Counted from the first letter of the stretch, positions 1 to 4,939 are shown. The stretch: 8,429 bases of DNA from an uncultured bacterium (GCA_903870305.1 CAIQCM010000125.1:1-8429), one strand, 5' to 3'. Program-made: numbers and translations. Notes: generated from the letters alone by a model not told the origin.

Positions 1-392
1 AATACCAACTCTATACCAAGTTCTTTGCAGACATCCGACTCTGGCGTGTTGTTGTTCGTACGGTCACCGCCGTTAGCGAAGATATGAGGATGGATATCCC
101 TTAACTCCCGGCACACGCTCCTGTCTTCATCGTTTTCGTCGTGGCGTGTCAACACCACGCGATCAACGCCTTTAATATTAAGCAAAATCTCGCGGCGTTC
201 GTCTTGCGGCATGAAGACATAACCCTTTTTATTCATCAACCAGTTATCGTTATTTAGAATAACAACCAATTCATCGCCCAACGCCTTGGCCCCCACAATC
301 AACCTGACATGACCGATATGAATGGGGTCAAAGCCGCCGGAAACAGCGACCACCCGCTTCTTTTCAACATTTTTTGGATTAATATTAATCAT
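1..392 (-). CDS. Cytidylyltransferase-like nucleotidyltransferase (3' end missing)
   Basis: Translating the minus strand from an ATG at 392 gives 130 residues before the left window edge, with no stop, so the C-terminus is missing. Residues 19-28 read GGFDPIHIGH, the HxGH nucleotide-binding signature (His25, His28) of the cytidylyltransferase superfamily. AKALGDELVV and LNND follow, as in TagD and the adenylyltransferase domain of HldE, and ANGGDR lies at 106-111, where relatives carry a conserved GGDR or NG-D segment. Members transfer a nucleotidyl group from CTP or ATP to a sugar phosphate, glycerol phosphate or similar alcohol phosphate, usually for cell-surface precursors. The substrate cannot be read from this fragment. 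I see no Shine-Dalgarno sequence before the ATG, and no other in-frame start precedes the HxGH motif closely. The gene is divergent from the candidate RNA at 524-723. The superfamily call is firm; the specific enzyme is open. Confidence 0.85.
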   Translation of the reverse strand, partial: MININPKNVEKKRVVAVSGGFDPIHIGHVRLIVGAKALGDELVVILNNDNWLMNKKGYVFMPQDERREILLNIKGVDRVVLTRHDENDEDRSVCRELRDIHPHIFANGGDRTNNNTPESDVCKELGIELV

Positions 393-467
393 GGACGACG
401 GTTAACCGGGACACGACATAATATTGATGACGAGATTGCTGCCCACTTGTCGGCAATTCTACCACAC

Positions 468-479
468 TAGACCGGTCTA
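468..479. repeat. 12-bp perfect palindrome upstream of the RNA promoter
   Basis: TAGACCGGTCTA is a perfect 12-bp palindrome. It ends ten bases before the -35 box of the plus-strand promoter at 489-517 and lies in the divergent space between that promoter and the nucleotidyltransferase gene. Its position and symmetry would suit a dimeric regulator binding site, which is inference. It has no U-tract, so it is not a terminator. Confidence 0.4.
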
Positions 480-488
480 CTATACTAT

Positions 489-517
489 TTGACGGTGGTA
501 ATATACCAGAGTAATAT
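489..517 (+). promoter_or_regulatory. Sigma70-type promoter of the candidate RNA
   Basis: A -35 box TTGACG (489-494; five of six match TTGACA) is followed by exactly 17 bases and a -10 box TAATAT (512-517; four of six match TATAAT, including the key T1, A2 and T6). The predicted transcription start is near 524. No protein gene lies on this strand until 1907. An intrinsic terminator about 200 bases downstream completes a self-contained transcription unit. Confidence 0.6.
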
Positions 518-523
518 TGCATT

Positions 524-723
524 AAAGGTTCCACCCGGCTGACAAGAGCCCCCGGGCTCTCTCCGTAGAAATACGGAGTAGGCGGGGTGGTCATAAGAGT
601 CCCATGTAATGATATTCGGCTTCATGCCGTGCTCTCCGAAAGGAGACTAGTTACATGGGGCATTAATTGATTGAAAGATAACGAACTCTATAGCTTGAGG
701 GCTCCGCAAGGAGTCCTTTTTTT
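524..723 (+). ncRNA. Candidate structured noncoding RNA, two tandem three-way junctions
   Basis: This stretch has no credible ORF but folds strongly on paper. Domain 1 is closed by CCACCC (531-536) with GGGTGG (585-590). It encloses a 6-bp hairpin (545-550 with 555-560) and a 7-bp hairpin with a GAAA tetraloop (561-567 with 572-578). Domain 2 is closed by a perfect 9-bp stem (601-609 with 651-659). It encloses a 4-bp GC hairpin with loop TTCAT (617-629) and a 5-bp hairpin with a GAAA tetraloop (633-646). Both domains share the order closing stem, GC-rich hairpin, CTC-rich strand, GAAA-capped CTCC/GGAG hairpin, TAG, closing stem. A 38-base linker leads to an intrinsic terminator. The promoter at 489-517 and the terminator bracket the element. 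It does not match what I recall of tmRNA, RNase P RNA, SRP RNA, 6S RNA or common riboswitches. It could be a free-standing small RNA. A riboswitch is less likely, since no ORF follows on this strand. Confidence 0.6.
698..723 (+). terminator. Intrinsic terminator of the candidate RNA
   Basis: An 8-bp stem (698-705 with 710-717, one G-T pair) is capped by the stable tetraloop GCAA and followed by an uninterrupted run of T to 723. On the minus strand the hairpin is not followed by a T-run, so it acts only on plus-strand transcription. It stops the RNA 11 bases before the convergent toxin gene's stop codon. Confidence 0.8.
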
Positions 724-734
724 GCATACAAAGA

Positions 735-1178
735 TTAACGTATCAATTTTTTTATTTTTTCGGAAACGTGCCTGCTGGCGATAACACCTTGGCGCAATTT
801 TACCAATACCGTTTCCGACACCCGATCCTTAACCAAAAGTTCTCCGGCTTCCATTTTTTCAACCAAGACGTTTATTGGCTGAACAACTATATTATTACAA
901 TCAAATAGCGTCGGACGAGTAAACAATGCGTAATCGGCCGAGGTGACATCAATCAGCGTTTCGCGCGCATAACCCATGCGCTCGACCCGTGTGACGGCAT
1001 CAATATCAAGCGTTACCGCGCAAACAAATACCAAACCGTCATCGGCAATCGGTTGCTTGTTTAGAACGACAAAGTAATGCGGCCCTTTGCCGACAAAGGA
1101 ATCCTCGACAAAATAATAAACCGCTCCGCCTTTTAGGGTTAATCTGATTGTTTTATCGGCCGGAAAAAGGATAGCCAT
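735..1178 (-). CDS. Probable toxin partner of the Panacea antitoxin (PemK/MazF-like fold suspected)
   Basis: This 147-aa soluble protein follows the Panacea gene by 9 bases, so the two are probably co-transcribed. The N-terminal half is beta-rich. GGAVYYFVED (17-26), PHYFVVLN (33-40) and LVFVCAVT (49-56) recall the strand pattern of PemK/MazF SH3-like barrels, in which a GDVV segment is followed by RPxVVL. A middle segment, DYALFTRPTLFDCNNI, and a helical C-terminus (VKLRQGVIASRHVSEKIKKLI) resemble small proteins I recall beside Panacea/SocA-domain genes. Panacea antitoxins are known to pair with many unrelated toxins, so position is strong circumstantial evidence for toxicity. The ribonuclease-type fold is my inference and no catalytic residue can be assigned with confidence. 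The Shine-Dalgarno sequence is weak (GGAT a few bases before ATG). The gene ends in TAA just short of the terminator of the opposing RNA. Confidence 0.7.
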   Translation of the reverse strand: MAILFPADKTIRLTLKGGAVYYFVEDSFVGKGPHYFVVLNKQPIADDGLVFVCAVTLDIDAVTRVERMGYARETLIDVTSADYALFTRPTLFDCNNIVVQPINVLVEKMEAGELLVKDRVSETVLVKLRQGVIASRHVSEKIKKLIR

Positions 1179-1187
1179 AACATCCGG

Positions 1188-1793
1188 CTAAATCCAAAAA
1201 TTGGCGATCTGAAAATTATCCGCAAAAATCTGTCTTGAGGCGCTTAGTCGATCCGGCTCTTCTTTAAAAAAATCGGCGCTTTTTTCCGGATTAAGGAAAA
1301 AATCGTTGTAGCTCATGACCATGCGCGAAATACCATTGGATTTAAGCTGGGTTTCAAACTTTTTCCATTCCGGATATTCGTGCGACAGTTCAACCAAGGC
1401 GCCGGGGCTGTTTTTTCCGAACGCGGCATAAACGGCATTTAGCGATTCAACGTCTGATTCCGAAAGAATGTCTCCGTCGACTTTTTCTTTAGATGAAATT
1501 AGATTGGCGTCTTTATCGCAAGACAAAAAAAGATCGATATACGACCGCTCTTCGGCGCCCAAAAAATCCGAACATTCGGCCAGGTCTTTTACCGAAGAAC
1601 CGACCGGACCAAACTTCATGGCGTAATAGGTGTCATTGGTAACCGGTCGTCCATATTTTCGCAAATGATGTCTGTCCACCAGCCAAATTAATTTTACGAC
1701 TTTCAATTTTGAAATCGCGCCGCCTTCTTTTTGCGCCAAAAAATTAATGGCTTGGGTCGCCTTTTCAAAATCAAATTCGACGATGGTTTTCAT
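1188..1793 (-). CDS. Panacea-domain (DUF4065/SocA-like) antitoxin
   Basis: This 201-aa protein has the Panacea (formerly DUF4065, SocA/GepA-type) domain over roughly residues 10-150. GGAISKLKVVKLIWLVDRHHLRKYGRPVTNDTYYAMKFGPVGSSV shows the hallmarks: a helix with K-KLIWL-DR, then KYGRPV and a GPV turn (given here only as the family pattern). Panacea proteins neutralise diverse co-encoded toxins, mostly by direct binding; SocA instead delivers its toxin to a protease. Here the antitoxin is the first gene of a two-gene operon and its probable toxin follows after 9 bases. No Shine-Dalgarno sequence precedes the ATG, and the promoter at 1802-1830 puts the transcript start within a few bases of it, so the mRNA is probably leaderless. 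The tail beyond residue 150 (FFLNPEKSADFF onward) is polar and unassigned. The domain call is firm; antitoxin function is inferred from the family and the neighbouring gene. Confidence 0.85.
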   Translation of the reverse strand: MKTIVEFDFEKATQAINFLAQKEGGAISKLKVVKLIWLVDRHHLRKYGRPVTNDTYYAMKFGPVGSSVKDLAECSDFLGAEERSYIDLFLSCDKDANLISSKEKVDGDILSESDVESLNAVYAAFGKNSPGALVELSHEYPEWKKFETQLKSNGISRMVMSYNDFFLNPEKSADFFKEEPDRLSASRQIFADNFQIANFWI

Positions 1794-1801
1794 ATTTATA
1801 T

Positions 1802-1830
1802 AGTGTAGCGCGATCCGGGTTAAAGTTCAA
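1802..1830 (-). promoter_or_regulatory. Promoter of the toxin-antitoxin operon, near-leaderless
   Basis: On the minus strand, TTGAAC (1825-1830) is followed by 17 bases and TACACT (1802-1807), matching four of six positions of both consensus boxes or better. The predicted start, about seven bases after the -10, falls near 1795, only about two bases before the ATG at 1793. No ribosome binding site fits in that space. Confidence 0.5.
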
Positions 1831-1833
1831 TAT

Positions 1834-1862
1834 TTGATTTATCTTCCAATGTGTCGTTAAAT
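1834..1862 (+). promoter_or_regulatory. Possible promoter of the 129-aa unknown gene
   Basis: TTGATT (1834-1839) and TTAAAT (1857-1862) are separated by 17 bases on the plus strand. They would start transcription near 1869, leaving a leader of about 38 bases that includes the AAGGAG at 1895-1900. The boxes are weak and the region is AT-rich, so this is a suggestion only. It lies back to back with the toxin-antitoxin promoter. Confidence 0.3.
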
Positions 1863-1906
1863 GGTTAGATAAAACGTTGTTCTTTAGACCAAACAAGGAG
1901 AAGTCC

Positions 1907-2296
1907 ATGAAAAGTTCGGAAGATACATCTGGTGCTTTGGCGCAGTTTTCAAATACGGTGAAAGCCGCGCTGCCGCGGATCATTGTCAAAAAGCTTGATA
2001 CGCTGACCCACGACCTCGCCGACGAGATCCGCGCCGATAGCCCGGGCTATGGCGGGGCGATTGAGGCGGTCAAGATCGCGATCAAGGTCGCGCTCATGAC
2101 ATTGCCCGGCCACGACGGCGCCGAACAGCCGGTGAGCGAGCCAACGCTCGCATTCATGATCACAAAGGTCGAAGGCCTCATGCCAATCGACGAGATCGGC
2201 GCCCTCATCGAAATCGACGAGCCGGCGTTTCTCACGCTTCGCGATGAATGGGAAAAAGACATCGACATTAGTCCGTTCATCGATCGCGAAAAGTAG
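1907..2296 (+). CDS. Hypothetical protein, 129 aa, acidic and helical
   Basis: I do not recognise this protein. The start is set at the ATG at 1907 because a clean Shine-Dalgarno sequence, AAGGAG (1895-1900), sits six bases upstream. The frame is open back to a TTG at 1877, but nothing supports starting there. The product is soluble, has no signal peptide or membrane segment, and is rich in Asp and Glu. Residues around 10-60 read like amphipathic helices (VKAALPRIIVKKLDTLTHDL, then AIEAVKIAIKVALMTL) and the C-terminus is very acidic (DEWEKDIDISPF). The coding part is visibly richer in GC than the Panacea operon beside it, with many GCG, CGC and ATC codons, which may reflect different origins. 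An intrinsic terminator follows 30 bases after the stop, so it is a single-gene unit, divergent from the toxin-antitoxin pair and convergent with the Fic gene. Confidence 0.75.
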   Translation: MKSSEDTSGALAQFSNTVKAALPRIIVKKLDTLTHDLADEIRADSPGYGGAIEAVKIAIKVALMTLPGHDGAEQPVSEPTLAFMITKVEGLMPIDEIGALIEIDEPAFLTLRDEWEKDIDISPFIDREK

Positions 2297-2325
2297 CGCT
2301 ATCGCCCGTCTTCGCGAAACGCATT

Positions 2326-2354
2326 GCGTCCCAGGCCATTGGGACGCTTTTTTT
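2326..2354 (+). terminator. Intrinsic terminator after the 129-aa gene
   Basis: GCGTCCC (2326-2332) pairs perfectly with GGGACGC (2341-2347) across an 8-base loop and is followed by seven T. The other strand has no T-run after the hairpin, so it serves only the plus-strand gene and not the convergent Fic gene. Confidence 0.85.
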
Positions 2355-2374
2355 ATTGATGTAAAGACGACCGC

Positions 2375-3430
2375 TTATTTTACGGCGTAGTTATGGGCGG
2401 CAAAGGTGTACTGTTCGATGAAGATCTTTTTAATCGGGACGATTGAATTGATCTCGTAAAATACCAAAACGGCTTCGCGATACTCGTTTTCATCAACACT
2501 GCGGTACGAGAGCGGCGCGCAGCCGTGGGCGAGCAAAATAGCGTTCGCCATTAATCGCGAAGTTCGTTTGTTACCATCCTCAAAGGGTTGAATGTAGCTT
2601 ATGCCGATAAGGGCGATGAGCGCTTTGGCGTAGGGCGTTTTGGCGCGGGAGACGGCGGCGCAGAGTTCGTCCACCGCCTCGTTGATCTGGTGAATATTAT
2701 CGAGGGGGCGGTACTTGGAACCAAGCACGCCAACGGGCGTTCCGCGCAGGCCGATTTTAACATCCAAACCGGTCGTTAAAACGCCGTGCAAACGTTCGAG
2801 GTTGGCGCGCGTCAAGTTTTTAAATTTATTCCTTTCTTCGTGCACCAAGGCGAAGGCGTTTTTATGATTGATGATCATTTGGGCTTCTCCCCGTTCGTGA
2901 CCGGCAGCTTCTTTGTTTTCCAAAAGCAGCTTTTCCGTATCCAAGAGAGTATAGGTGTTGCCTTCAATTTTTGATGATTTCCAGGACAACTCGATCACCA
3001 AGCGTTCGAGCTCCTTTTTTTGCACAGTTGCGGAAACGCCCGCGATTCTTTTTTTATATTCTTGCGTGGCATTTTCCAAGACGATCAACTCGGCCGTTCC
3101 AAGAATATCGGCCGAAAGATTGCGAAATAGATCAAAATTAAAATAATCCAAACCGTATCGAGCGTCCGGCTCTTGGGCGCAATAAGTTTTGGCATCGATA
3201 TTGAAAAAAATTCGGCTCAATACCGACGCCGAATAAACCGTGGACGGGCCATGGCCGACAACGTTCAACAATCCATTTTTAACCATTTCTGACAAAATGC
3301 GTTTTACCGTAACCAAAGAAACATCCTCGCCAAACGCAAGATAAGCGCCGTGAATGTCCGAAGATGACATTGCGCCGCCGCGAATGGTTATACCGATAAT
3401 TTTTTGCTGATTTTCAGTACTTTTTGACAT
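2375..3430 (-). CDS. Winged-helix Fic family protein with His-to-Gln Fic motif
   Basis: This is a 351-aa protein. Residues 1-75 look like a winged helix-turn-helix DNA-binding domain (SSDIHGAYLAFGEDVSLVTVKRILSEMVKNGLLNVVG followed by a wing; positions 22-59). The Fic fold follows. An inhibitory-helix motif of the S-xxx-E-G type is at 152-157 (Ser152, Glu156, Gly157). The Fic loop, QPFEDGNKRTSR at 281-292, keeps the Asp/Glu-Gly-Asn-Lys-Arg anion-binding part, but Gln281 replaces the His that normally acts as general base. Fic enzymes usually transfer AMP or another phosphate-containing group to a hydroxyl side chain. With Gln here, canonical activity is doubtful. I recall relatives with the same QPF-DGNKRTSR, so it may mark a subfamily rather than an accident. 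The codon is CAA. The operator at 3430-3474 overlaps the promoter and adjoins the start codon, suggesting self-repression through the winged helix. It could instead be a sensor or a toxin-like protein. Confidence 0.9.
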   Translation of the reverse strand: MSKSTENQQKIIGITIRGGAMSSSDIHGAYLAFGEDVSLVTVKRILSEMVKNGLLNVVGHGPSTVYSASVLSRIFFNIDAKTYCAQEPDARYGLDYFNFDLFRNLSADILGTAELIVLENATQEYKKRIAGVSATVQKKELERLVIELSWKSSKIEGNTYTLLDTEKLLLENKEAAGHERGEAQMIINHKNAFALVHEERNKFKNLTRANLERLHGVLTTGLDVKIGLRGTPVGVLGSKYRPLDNIHQINEAVDELCAAVSRAKTPYAKALIALIGISYIQPFEDGNKRTSRLMANAILLAHGCAPLSYRSVDENEYREAVLVFYEINSIVPIKKIFIEQYTFAAHNYAVK

Positions 3431-3474
3431 ATCGTATCATTTTGGCACTTTTATCGTATCATTTTGATACGATA
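3430..3474. promoter_or_regulatory. Operator of the Fic gene: perfect palindrome plus extra half-site
   Basis: TATCGTATCA (3452-3461), a 3-base spacer TTT, and its exact inverse TGATACGATA (3465-3474) form a 10-bp-armed perfect palindrome. A second copy of the left half with its flank, TATCGTATCATTTTG (3430-3444), repeats the 15 bases at 3452-3466 with a 22-bp offset, roughly two helical turns, so both sites face the same side of the DNA. The palindrome lies between the -35 and -10 boxes and the half-site abuts the start codon. This is a typical repressor layout; the Fic protein's own winged helix is the obvious candidate binder (inference). Confidence 0.75.
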
Positions 3475-3481
3475 CCGTCAA
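3453..3481 (-). promoter_or_regulatory. Promoter of the Fic gene
   Basis: On the minus strand, TTGACG (3476-3481) is followed by 17 bases and TACGAT (3453-3458). The start would fall near 3446, giving a leader of about 16 bases without a Shine-Dalgarno sequence. The operator palindrome fills the spacer and covers the -10 box, so a bound repressor would exclude RNA polymerase. Confidence 0.6.
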
Positions 3482-3512
3482 TGATGCCTAAAGAGAGCCA
3501 CTATTTTAACGG

Positions 3513-4442
3513 TCACCTCTCAATAACTTCCTTTACGTCGTAATGGCTATCGGCGGTGACGCCGAAGTAAATTTTGGAGAGCATGTCGGCAACAAGGCCG
3601 AAAACAAAAAAGACAGTGCCAATGAAGAAGCCGAACATCGAAAGCATCGTGAGGGCGGTATTGGAAAGATCGACATTGTAAAAGATCCGCGCGTAGATCG
3701 CCCATAATCCGGAAATGCCGGAGACGAGCATAAGGATGACGCCGGCGCCGCCGAAGAGGTGGAGCGGGCGGTGGGCGTACTTTTGCCAGAACCAGACCGA
3801 GAACATGTCGAGAATGCCCTTCACTCCCCGCTTCCAGTTGTATTTGGTCTTCCCGGTCGTGCGCGGCCGGTGATTAACTACGTCTTCGCCTATTTTGTAA
3901 CCCTTGATCCTTAAGACGGCCGGAATAAAACGGTGCATTTCGCCGTAGAGGGTCACTTTTTCAAAACATTCTTTTTTGTAAACCTTTAAAGAGCAGCCGC
4001 TGTCGTGAATACCGTCGTTAATCAGGTGTTTGCGGACAAAGGCGGCCATGAGCGAGGCCCAGCGCTTGCTATGCTTGTCCTGGCGGTTCTTGCGCCAGCC
4101 GGAAACAACGTCGAGGTCGTTGCGTTCCAAGGTCGCGATGAGCGCGGGGATATCGGCGGGATCGTTCTGCCCGTCGCCGTCAAGCGTCGCCAGGTATTTG
4201 CCGGTTGCGGCTTTAATGCCGGCATCCATGGCCGCCGTTTGTCCAAAGTTGCGCCGCAAGTTGATTATTTTAATGGGCGAAAGCGCCTTAAGCGTTTCCA
4301 TGGTCTTGTCGCTCGAGCCGTCGTTAATGAAAATAATTTCAAACGGCTGGTTAAGCTTTTGGCACATCGCCAAGATTTCTGCGTGCAGCTTGGCGGCGGC
4401 GCCTTCTTCGTTAAACACGGGAACAATGACGGAGAGATACAT
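3513..4442 (-). CDS. Family 2 glycosyltransferase, polyprenyl-phosphate type, with two membrane helices
   Basis: This is a 309-aa protein. The N-terminal GT-A domain (about 1-215) begins SVIVPVFNEE, has FINDGSSD (38-45), NLRRNFGQTAAMDAG (61-75) and the metal-binding DGDGQNDP with the DxD pair Asp88/Asp90. HDSGCSLKVYKK (146-157) and HRPRTTGKTKYNW (191-203) are typical of DPM1/GtrB/ArnC-like enzymes, which load a sugar from a nucleotide donor onto polyprenyl phosphate at the cytoplasmic membrane face. Two hydrophobic helices (about 229-250 and 264-288) follow, then a short soluble tail, matching the roughly 310-aa bacterial form. The sugar is unknown. The product probably supplies lipid-linked sugar for surface glycans or protein glycosylation. 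The start ATG is directly followed by the beta-strand, so it is well placed, but no Shine-Dalgarno sequence is visible. The gene ends in TGA, 28 bases from the Fic -35 region. Confidence 0.92.
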   Translation of the reverse strand: MYLSVIVPVFNEEGAAAKLHAEILAMCQKLNQPFEIIFINDGSSDKTMETLKALSPIKIINLRRNFGQTAAMDAGIKAATGKYLATLDGDGQNDPADIPALIATLERNDLDVVSGWRKNRQDKHSKRWASLMAAFVRKHLINDGIHDSGCSLKVYKKECFEKVTLYGEMHRFIPAVLRIKGYKIGEDVVNHRPRTTGKTKYNWKRGVKGILDMFSVWFWQKYAHRPLHLFGGAGVILMLVSGISGLWAIYARIFYNVDLSNTALTMLSMFGFFIGTVFFVFGLVADMLSKIYFGVTADSHYDVKEVIER

Positions 4443-4451
4443 AAACTTCGG

Positions 4452-4475
4452 TAAGAACTAACGACTAAGAACTAA
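4452..4475. repeat. 10-bp tandem direct repeat upstream of the glycosyltransferase
   Basis: TAAGAACTAA occurs at 4452-4461 and again at 4466-4475, separated by CGAC. The pair lies 10 bases before the glycosyltransferase start codon, where its promoter or leader would be. The function is unknown; it may bind a regulator or be slippage-derived intergenic sequence. Confidence 0.4.
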
Positions 4476-4621
4476 ATTACAAACCAATTGGAAACGCACT
4501 TGGTTTTGTCGGAATTCATTTGGAAGCCGGTGCTGCAGCGGCGACCAAGGTGCCCGTTGCAAATCCAATCGCGCTTAATTTTTTTGATGCGATCATGGTT
4601 TTTTAAATTAAAAACCGCCAA
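4472..4621 (-). CDS. Possible 49-aa Cys-rich mini-gene or decayed gene end
   Basis: Between the GIY-YIG and glycosyltransferase genes one minus-strand frame is open for about 60 codons, with no ATG. A TTG at 4621 would give 49 residues. The last 31 hold three Cys, and CSTGFQMNSDKTKCV has the spacing of the end of an EGF-like module (C-x2-G-F, then a Cys eight residues on). A lone partial module without a signal peptide suggests either the 3' remnant of a larger surface protein gene or chance. It overlaps the GIY-YIG 3' end by 14 bases. No ribosome binding site is seen. This is a weak call, made because nothing else explains the gap. Confidence 0.2.
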   Translation of the reverse strand: MAVFNLKNHDRIKKIKRDWICNGHLGRRCSTGFQMNSDKTKCVSNWFVI

Positions 4622-4895
4622 GTGGCATTGACTGTATTTTGATGCATTTTTTCGATTTTAGCAAGGCCAATTTATCGGCGCGGGGCAGCTTTTTGATCAT
4701 GGCTTCGCGGCGGCGGGCGGCGGATGCCGACGACTTGCGCTCGCGCCAAACAAGCTTGACCGGGCATCGCGAGCGCGTGTATTTGGCGCCCTTGCCGGCA
4801 TTGTGTTTTTTAACCCGCGCCGCGAGATCGTTGGTGATCCCGGTGTATAAGCTTCCATCGGCGCAACGAACGATATAAACGAACCAGGATGACAT
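4608..4895 (-). CDS. GIY-YIG nuclease, YhbQ/UPF0213-like
   Basis: From the ATG at 4895 this is a 95-aa single-domain protein. VYIVRC (6-11) and LYTGITN (16-22) are the GIY and YIG elements. Arg27 in DLAARVKKHN is the expected catalytic arginine. KYT-SRCPVKLVW and RRREAMIKKLPR, with Glu64 as the likely metal ligand, complete the fold. Small proteins of this type are DNA nucleases of poorly known cellular role, often linked to DNA repair or nucleic-acid turnover, and are widespread as stand-alone domains. An in-frame ATG at 4913 is less likely because it lies inside the -10 element of the divergent promoter, and MSSWFVYIVRC matches the family's usual N-terminus. The predicted transcript start is within about two bases of the ATG, so the mRNA may be leaderless. 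Confidence 0.88.
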   Translation of the reverse strand: MSSWFVYIVRCADGSLYTGITNDLAARVKKHNAGKGAKYTRSRCPVKLVWRERKSSASAARRREAMIKKLPRADKLALLKSKKCIKIQSMPLGGF

Positions 4896-4903
4896 AGTAA
4901 TAA

Positions 4904-4927
4904 ATAATACCATTTTTATGGTATAAT
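4904..4927. promoter_or_regulatory. Symmetrical divergent promoter with two extended -10 boxes
   Basis: ATACCAT (4907-4913) and ATGGTAT (4918-4924) are inverted copies around TTTT. The symmetry creates an extended -10 in each direction: TGG-TATAAT on the plus strand (-10 at 4922-4927, a perfect consensus hexamer) and TGG-TATTAT on the minus strand (-10 at 4904-4909). Neither has a good -35 box, which extended -10 promoters do not require. Predicted starts are near 4934 (plus) and 4897 (minus), practically at the start codons of the AarF and GIY-YIG genes. Confidence 0.6.
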
Positions 4928-4939
4928 TGAACGGTGCTT

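Noticed and set aside
523..538. GGGTGGAACC on the minus strand, reminiscent of a T-box motif
   Set aside because: The rest of the antiterminator consensus (CGCG) and the stem I elements are missing, and no tRNA-related gene lies downstream on that strand.
385..594. 69-codon minus-strand ORF over the intergenic region
   Set aside because: It runs antisense through the structured RNA and its promoter, has no ribosome binding site, overlaps the nucleotidyltransferase start and has unremarkable composition. The stems and terminator explain the region better.
609..650. 13-codon plus-strand ORF (ATG to TAG) inside RNA domain 2
   Set aside because: No Shine-Dalgarno sequence precedes it and its bases are committed to stem and hairpin pairing. 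It is too short to support as a gene.
3485..3520. GAGAG/CTCTC inverted repeat after the glycosyltransferase gene as a terminator
   Set aside because: The stem is five base pairs with a long imperfect loop and only three T follow, which is too weak to call.
4005..4461. Plus-strand ORFs of 143-149 codons opposite the glycosyltransferase
   Set aside because: They are antisense shadows of the GT-A domain with no domain content of their own.
4516..4596. 26-residue minus-strand peptide resembling a signal sequence
   Set aside because: It ends in TGA directly after the Ala-rich stretch, with no mature protein in frame and no ribosome binding site. It is kept only as part of the frameshift idea in the findings.
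4597..4616. GGTTTTT/AAAAACC inverted repeat at the end of the GIY-YIG gene
   Set aside because: The stem is almost all A-T and no T-run follows the hairpin, so it does not qualify as an intrinsic terminator.
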